NCBI GenBank assembly: GCA_016946835.1
Contig: JACVTC010000383.1
Coordinates: 1-34,001 of the forward strand
Source: Neocallimastix lanati (nom. inval.)
Lineage: Eukaryota > Neocallimastigomycota > Neocallimastigomycetes > Neocallimastigales > Neocallimastigaceae
DNA length: 34,001 bases
Direction: 5' to 3'
In this document: piece by piece, positions 29,286 through 34,001 of the stretch
Numbering within the stretch: the first letter of the stretch is position 1
How the letters are laid out: every line of letters begins with the position of its first letter
Made by a program: the position numbers and the translations under genes
Notes under the pieces: model-generated
Seen by the model: the letters and a program-made list of their open reading frames with translations, nothing else
Databases searched by the model: none
Told to the model about the DNA's origin: nothing

Positions 29286-30640
29286 TTAACTTAATAAATA
29301 TTTTATTAATTCTATATTTCCATTTTTACATGCAATTAATAATGGTGTGTCTCCATCTTTATTCTTCCTATTGATATTCATTCCATACCGAATCAATTTT
29401 TTAACTTCTTCAATATTACCTTGTTTACATTCAGAGGTTAATAAGGTTTTATTATTATCTCTTTTATTATTATATTTTTCAATTATATAATTCTTCTTTT
29501 CCAATTATTCCTCTTTTTTTTTTTTTCTCTTTCTCCTTTTTTTTCTTCTTCCAATTCTTTTATTTTTATTTCATTTTCTTTTTCTATTTTTTCCTTTGCT
29601 TTTCTTTCATTTTTCAATTCTTTTCTCATTAATTCATTTTCTTTTTTTATTTTTTCCCTCTCTTTTCTTTCATTTTCCAATTCTTTTATTTTTATTTCAT
29701 TTTCTTTTTTTATTTTTTCCTTCTCTTTTCTTTCATTTTTCAATTCTTTTATTTTTATTTCATTTTCTTTTTTTATTTTTTCCCTCTCTTTTCTTTCATT
29801 TTTCAATTCTTTTATTTTTATTTCATTTTCTTTTTTTATTTTTTCCCTCTCTTTTCTTTCATTTTCCAATTCTTTTATTTTTATTTCATTTTCTTTTTTT
29901 ATTTTTCCTTCTTTTTTCTTTCATCTTCCCATTCTTTTTTCTTTAATTCATTTTCTTTTTTTATTTTTTCTTTTGCTCTTCTTTCTTTTTCCGATTCTTT
30001 TATCATTGATTCAATTTCATTTTCTATTCTTTCATTTTCATTAATTTCATTAAATTTTTTCAAAAAGTAACTGTTTCTGCTGAATATTACTTTAATTATA
30101 TTTTTATTTTTATAAAAATAGATTAATTCGATAAATTTAGAATTAATTTCTGAAATATTCCTTAATTTACAAAGGTAATATTTTTCTGAAATCATTTTTT
30201 CAATATCATTTTCATCAATGATTAATTTTATTCCTTTTTCGATGGAATATTTCACCAACAATTTAAACATTTCAATATTATTATTTTGTATTGCCCCAAA
30301 TATCGGAGTATATCCATAATTATTTTTTTTATTTTATTTTAAAATAATTTTATTTTTATTGGCGTAATCCTTTAATAATTGAATCATTTCAATATTATCA
30401 AAATAGGTGGCATCTAAAAGTGGATACCATCTATATTTATTTTTTTCATTTAATTCTAAAATAATTTTATTTTTATTGGCATAATCTAAAATATTTTTTA
30501 CTTTTTGAGTATTTTAATTTATAATTTCATCATGAAGTTCTTCTTTCAAATCTTCTTTTCTTTTATAAAAAAATAAATACAAATTTTTTAACTTTTTTTT
30601 TTTATTTTTATTTAATAATTTTTTATTTCTGGAATTTCCT
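29286..30640 (-). pseudogene. Ankyrin-repeat protein with central coiled coil, broken by stops and homopolymer frameshifts
   Basis: N-terminus (about 30610) KKLKNLYLFFYKRKEDLKEELHDEIIN, then two ankyrin-like units NKNKIILELNEKNKYRWYPLLDATYFDNIEMIQLLKDYA and YGYTPIFGAIQNNNIEMFKLLVKYS, stops at 30514-30516 and 30334-30336, then an open stretch 30270-29902 ending in a charged helix. A one-A deletion near 29898 shifts the frame into six or seven 21-residue repeats (pattern ERKEREKIKKENEIKIKELKN), a long charged coiled coil. A second A-run frameshift near 29515-29530 leads to a C-terminal ankyrin unit, LLTSECKQGNIEEVKKLI...DGDTPLLIACKNGNIELIKYLLS, stop at 29286. No ATG is seen at the N-terminus (ATA where one is expected). 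Scaffold or binding role only inferable. Since both frameshifts are in homopolymers, assembly errors could contribute, but the two stops are not explained that way. Confidence 0.65.
29552..29935 (-). repeat. 63-bp tandem repeat coding the 21-residue coiled-coil unit
   Basis: Plus-strand word CAATTC recurs at 29552, 29615, 29678, 29741, 29804 and 29867, exactly 63 bp apart, with a diverged seventh unit at about 29930 offset by one base (the frameshift). The unit is a multiple of 3, so copy-number change keeps the protein frame. Confidence 0.9.
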
Positions 30641-30999
30641 TATAACAGATGAAATTACTTATATTTTATTATCAATTTGTTTTTTTAATTTTTTATTTAT
30701 TTATTAATTTTTTATTCATTTTATGAATTTAAAAAAAAAATTTTTTATTTTTTTTTAAAAAATTTTCTTTTCTTTTTATACTATAAATAATAATTAAAAA
30801 AATTTTTAGATCCATTTTTTTTTTTAATTTATTTTCCGTTTTATTTTTTTTTTAAATAAAATAATTAAAAAAAATTGGAACTAATAAAAAAAAATTAATT
30901 TTTTTATTTCATTTTTTAATTTAAATTAAATAAATGAATATATAATATATTATAATATATATTTATATATTATTTACATATTTAATCAATTATTTTTAA
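30641..30999. other. AT-rich spacer 5' of the ankyrin gene
   Basis: Presumed 5' region of the minus-strand ankyrin gene. Alternating A- and T-runs; no clear promoter element or gene. Confidence 0.4.
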
Positions 31000-31827
<828 letters not shown>

Positions 31828-32046
31828 TGTTAGAATAATTAAAATATTGAATTAAATTAATAATAATTAGTAATAATTATTAATGCATTTATTTTAAGAA
31901 TATTCATGTAATTCATAATTAGTAATAAAGCCAAGCCACAAATTTTTATATAAATACAACTATATTTGTGTAAATACTAAAACAATTAACAGTAATATAA
32001 TAAATAAAATTATAAATTTATTAATAAAACTTAAATATTTCTTACA
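31828..32046 (+). repeat. 5' LTR of copia element 4
   Basis: 219 bp from TGTTAGAATAA to TTCTTACA, set by the TG start, the CA end and the adjoining primer site. Shares TGTTAGAATA, AAGCCACAAA, TATAAATACAA and AATAAA-rich ends with the element 2 LTR but lacks the ACAACGA palindrome. Confidence 0.7.
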
Positions 32047-32060
32047 GATTAAGAGACTCA
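32047..32060 (+). promoter_or_regulatory. Primer-binding site of copia element 4
   Basis: GATTAAGAGACTCA after the LTR. Complement TGAGTCTCTTAATC fits the tRNA-Lys(CUU) anticodon arm with one mismatch. Confidence 0.6.
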
Positions 32061-32078
32061 AGTCACTTAAAACTTAAA

Positions 32079-32940
32079 ATGTCTGAACTTATTTTATCCG
32101 AAAAAGAAAAACTCCAGGGAATAGATAATTTCCCAATTTGGTATTCTATAATGATGGATTACTTAAGGGCGAAAAAATTAACAAAATATATCAAATATAA
32201 TGTGAATGACATGTTAAAAAGCTACAAACAATGGGAATTTATCACCAGAAGACAGTGATTTCAATGAAAACCTAGAAACAGAAGACGCAATGGCCTGTAC
32301 TATTATCTTAACTAATGTCTGTGATAAAATAAAAACATATATAAAGTATTGTAAAACTGTACATGAGAGAATGAAGAAAATAGAAAAATTATATTAAAAC
32401 GATAATTCTGCCTTTTATGGTATGTGGATGAAAAGGCTATATTCAATCCGCGCAAAGGATGTTCAAGAAACAATGAACGTCACAAATGAAATAATGGAAT
32501 TATTCAGATTATTGAATGACTCCCCTACAAAACCTACTAATATAGAAAAGATCATAATCATGCACGATGCATTACCAAATGATCTTAAAAGCAAGGTGAT
32601 AGTTAGTTCAAAATTAACTCCAGAACAGTTTTACGAAGAAATAAAAGACAAATTCACTGTCTTCACATACAAAAATGATAGAGTTAATAACTCTAATATT
32701 GAAAAGCAAAAAACAGAAAGTATCCATTCAAGTGGAGATATACCAGATCTCAATAATATAGAAAATAAGAAAAGATATATGATACAAAGAAAATTCAAAA
32801 ATAAGACGAAGAAATATTCTTGATTTGTAATAAAAAGGACATTTAGCAAAGGAATTGTTACTTTAACCCATGCGGAACCAACAGAAATAACAAAAGATGC
32901 ATATTTAACAAGAACATTAAGAAGAAATTAAATAATACAA
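32079..32940 (+). pseudogene. Copia gag, frameshifted
   Basis: ATG 32079 opens MSELILSEKEKLQGIDNFPIW...DYLRAKKLTKYI, corresponding to the N-terminus of element 2 gag. A frameshift near 32230 leads to LSPEDSDFNENLETEDAMACTIILTNV...ERMKKIEKLY, TAA at 32395-32397, then GMWMKRLYSIRAKDVQETMNVTNEIMELF (matches YWLKKLYSLKAKNLSECKDIINQIKEIF of element 2, which fixes the alignment). The frame ends at TGA 32821-32823; another shift gives a broken CCHC knuckle ICNKKDI*QRNCYFNPCG. No 35-bp repeat array is present where element 2 has one. Confidence 0.8.
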
Positions 32941-33071
32941 ACTCAAATAAGAACAAAGAAAAAAACAATCAATAAATAATATATAAATCGATAAAGAGAA
33001 TTACAAGGACAAAACACTGTGTTATGATGAAATACAAACGATGTTTGGTCCATCTATAAACAACCTGGAAC

Positions 33072-34001
33072 ATGATGAATCGTCAACACAAAATGAAAGA
33101 TAGTTATACAACTTGGACTTATGACACAGGTGCCAGCGAACATATCACAAATAATAAAAATATACTGGAGGATTACACAGAAAATAAGACTACCATGAAA
33201 TGTGCAAATAATACTCTCTGCCATTTTGAAGGATATAGAACATATCATGAATAATAAATAACCATAAATTTACTTTAAATAAAGTATATTATTCAACAAA
33301 CAGCAATAAGAACATAATTAGTAGGATAAAATTAGCAAAATCTGGAATCAATGTAAGCATCAACAACATCAACGAAAAAATATCATTAACATTAACTAAC
33401 AACAACAATAAAATAATCGACATCATATTTCCAGATCAATTTAATATTGTTAGACTAAAAGCAACAAATTTAAAACCAATATCCTCAATTGAACAACAAA
33501 CAAGTTAATGGCATAGACGGTTGGGGCATTTTTACCAACCAGACATTAATAAATATATAAATTTACATAATGTAAACACAGAACAATGCCTAGATTGTAA
33601 AATTTCAAAATTAAAAATGAAACCCCACAACAAAATCACTCCAATGACTTCGACTCTATTAGAAGGTATACACTCTGATTTGATAGGACCAATTAAACCG
33701 ATCTCAATAGATGGTATGAAATATATACTAACATTTATTGATGAATTTAGTCGCAAATCATGGATATATCTACTAAAAGAAAAATCTTAAACAGTAAACG
33801 CAATATTATATTTTCTCAAATATATAGAAAACCATCACGGTAATAAGATAAAATTTTTTAAAAGCGATAATGCTAGAGAATACAACAATTCCAAAATAAA
33901 GAAATATTTTAGAAAACTTGGAATAAAGAAAATATTTTCTACTCCGTACAATCCGGAAAACAATGGCATCGCGGAACGATTTAACCAAACTCTTATGAAC
34001 T
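33072..34001 (+). pseudogene. Copia protease and integrase, partial
   Basis: Protease: TTWTYDTGASEHITNN (active-site DTGA) in the frame 33072-33254, then stop/frameshift near 33245. In the next frame, from about 33258 to the window end: pre-integrase region, TAA 33506-33508, WHRRLGHFYQPD with the HHCC site (CLDC), IHSDLIGPI (first Asp), TFIDEFSRKSWIYLL, TAA 33788-33790, then FKSDNAREYNN (second Asp) and NPENNGIAERFN (Glu; D-X35-E). The integrase core is complete to the Glu apart from the stop. Here the conserved Trp before the protease motif is intact (TGG), unlike element 2. Confidence 0.85.

Larger units (their letters stand above)
31828..34001 (+). mobile_element. Copia element 4: 5' part of a Ty1/copia retrotransposon, cut by window end
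   Basis: 5' LTR, primer site, gag, protease and integrase up to the window edge. Protein sequence is close to copia element 2 throughout (for example WTYDTGASEHITNN against FDTGVSEHITNN; PYNPENNGIAERFN against PYNPQNHGIAERFN), so it is the same family at some divergence. Frameshifts and stops show it is dead. Confidence 0.85.

Noticed and set aside
29596-29946. Plus-strand Phe/Leu/Ser-rich frame
   Set aside because: Shadow of the 63-bp repeat coding the Lys/Glu coiled coil on the other strand.

Overview
This is a very AT-rich (by eye well over 80% A+T) eukaryotic window, full of homopolymer runs, with one spliceosomal-intron gene in a sea of decayed transposable elements. The base composition, the secreted GH114-type glycosidase with a GTAAGT...TTAG intron, and the mix of Ty1/copia, Ty3/gypsy, LINE, FLYWCH/MULE and ankyrin sequences fit best an anaerobic gut fungus (Neocallimastigomycota). 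That is an inference from style and families; no rRNA or other phylogenetic marker is present.

Layout. 7-1322: decayed FLYWCH-MULE transposase gene. 2244-3304: the only gene that looks intact, a two-exon secreted GH114-like enzyme. 4343-4971: GC-richer unknown segment ending in 40 A's. 5246-7475: non-LTR retrotransposon keeping the endonuclease domain and C-terminal tail but no reverse transcriptase, ending in poly(A). 8148-10050 (minus): 5'-truncated copia element with RT, RNase H, PPT and a 243-bp LTR. 10050-13332: AT desert with several GC-containing hairpins. 13333-16954: LTR element whose only long frame is a 590-codon gag-like ORF with a huge Asn-rich tail and no pol, bounded by three LTR copies. 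17221-22712: full-length copia element with both LTRs and TSD, carrying ten perfect 35-bp repeats inside gag. 23414-25530 (minus): gypsy element collapsed to integrase plus one LTR and a 72-bp LTR stub, TSD AAAAA. 26013-28009 (minus): copia gag-less, RT-less fragment with integrase. 29286-30640 (minus): ankyrin/coiled-coil gene broken mostly at A-runs, flanked by two copies of a ~0.75-kb direct repeat. 31828-34001: 5' LTR, gag, protease and integrase of a fourth copia element, cut by the window edge.

The copia elements 2, 3 and 4 share a primer-binding site (GATTAAGAGNNTCA) that is not complementary to a tRNA 3' end but to the anticodon arm of tRNA-Lys(CUU), implying priming by a 5' tRNA half, as described for Drosophila copia with initiator tRNA. 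None of the mobile elements has an uninterrupted pol frame, so all look non-autonomous now. No prokaryotic features (operons, CRISPR) are present; no tRNA or rRNA gene was found.
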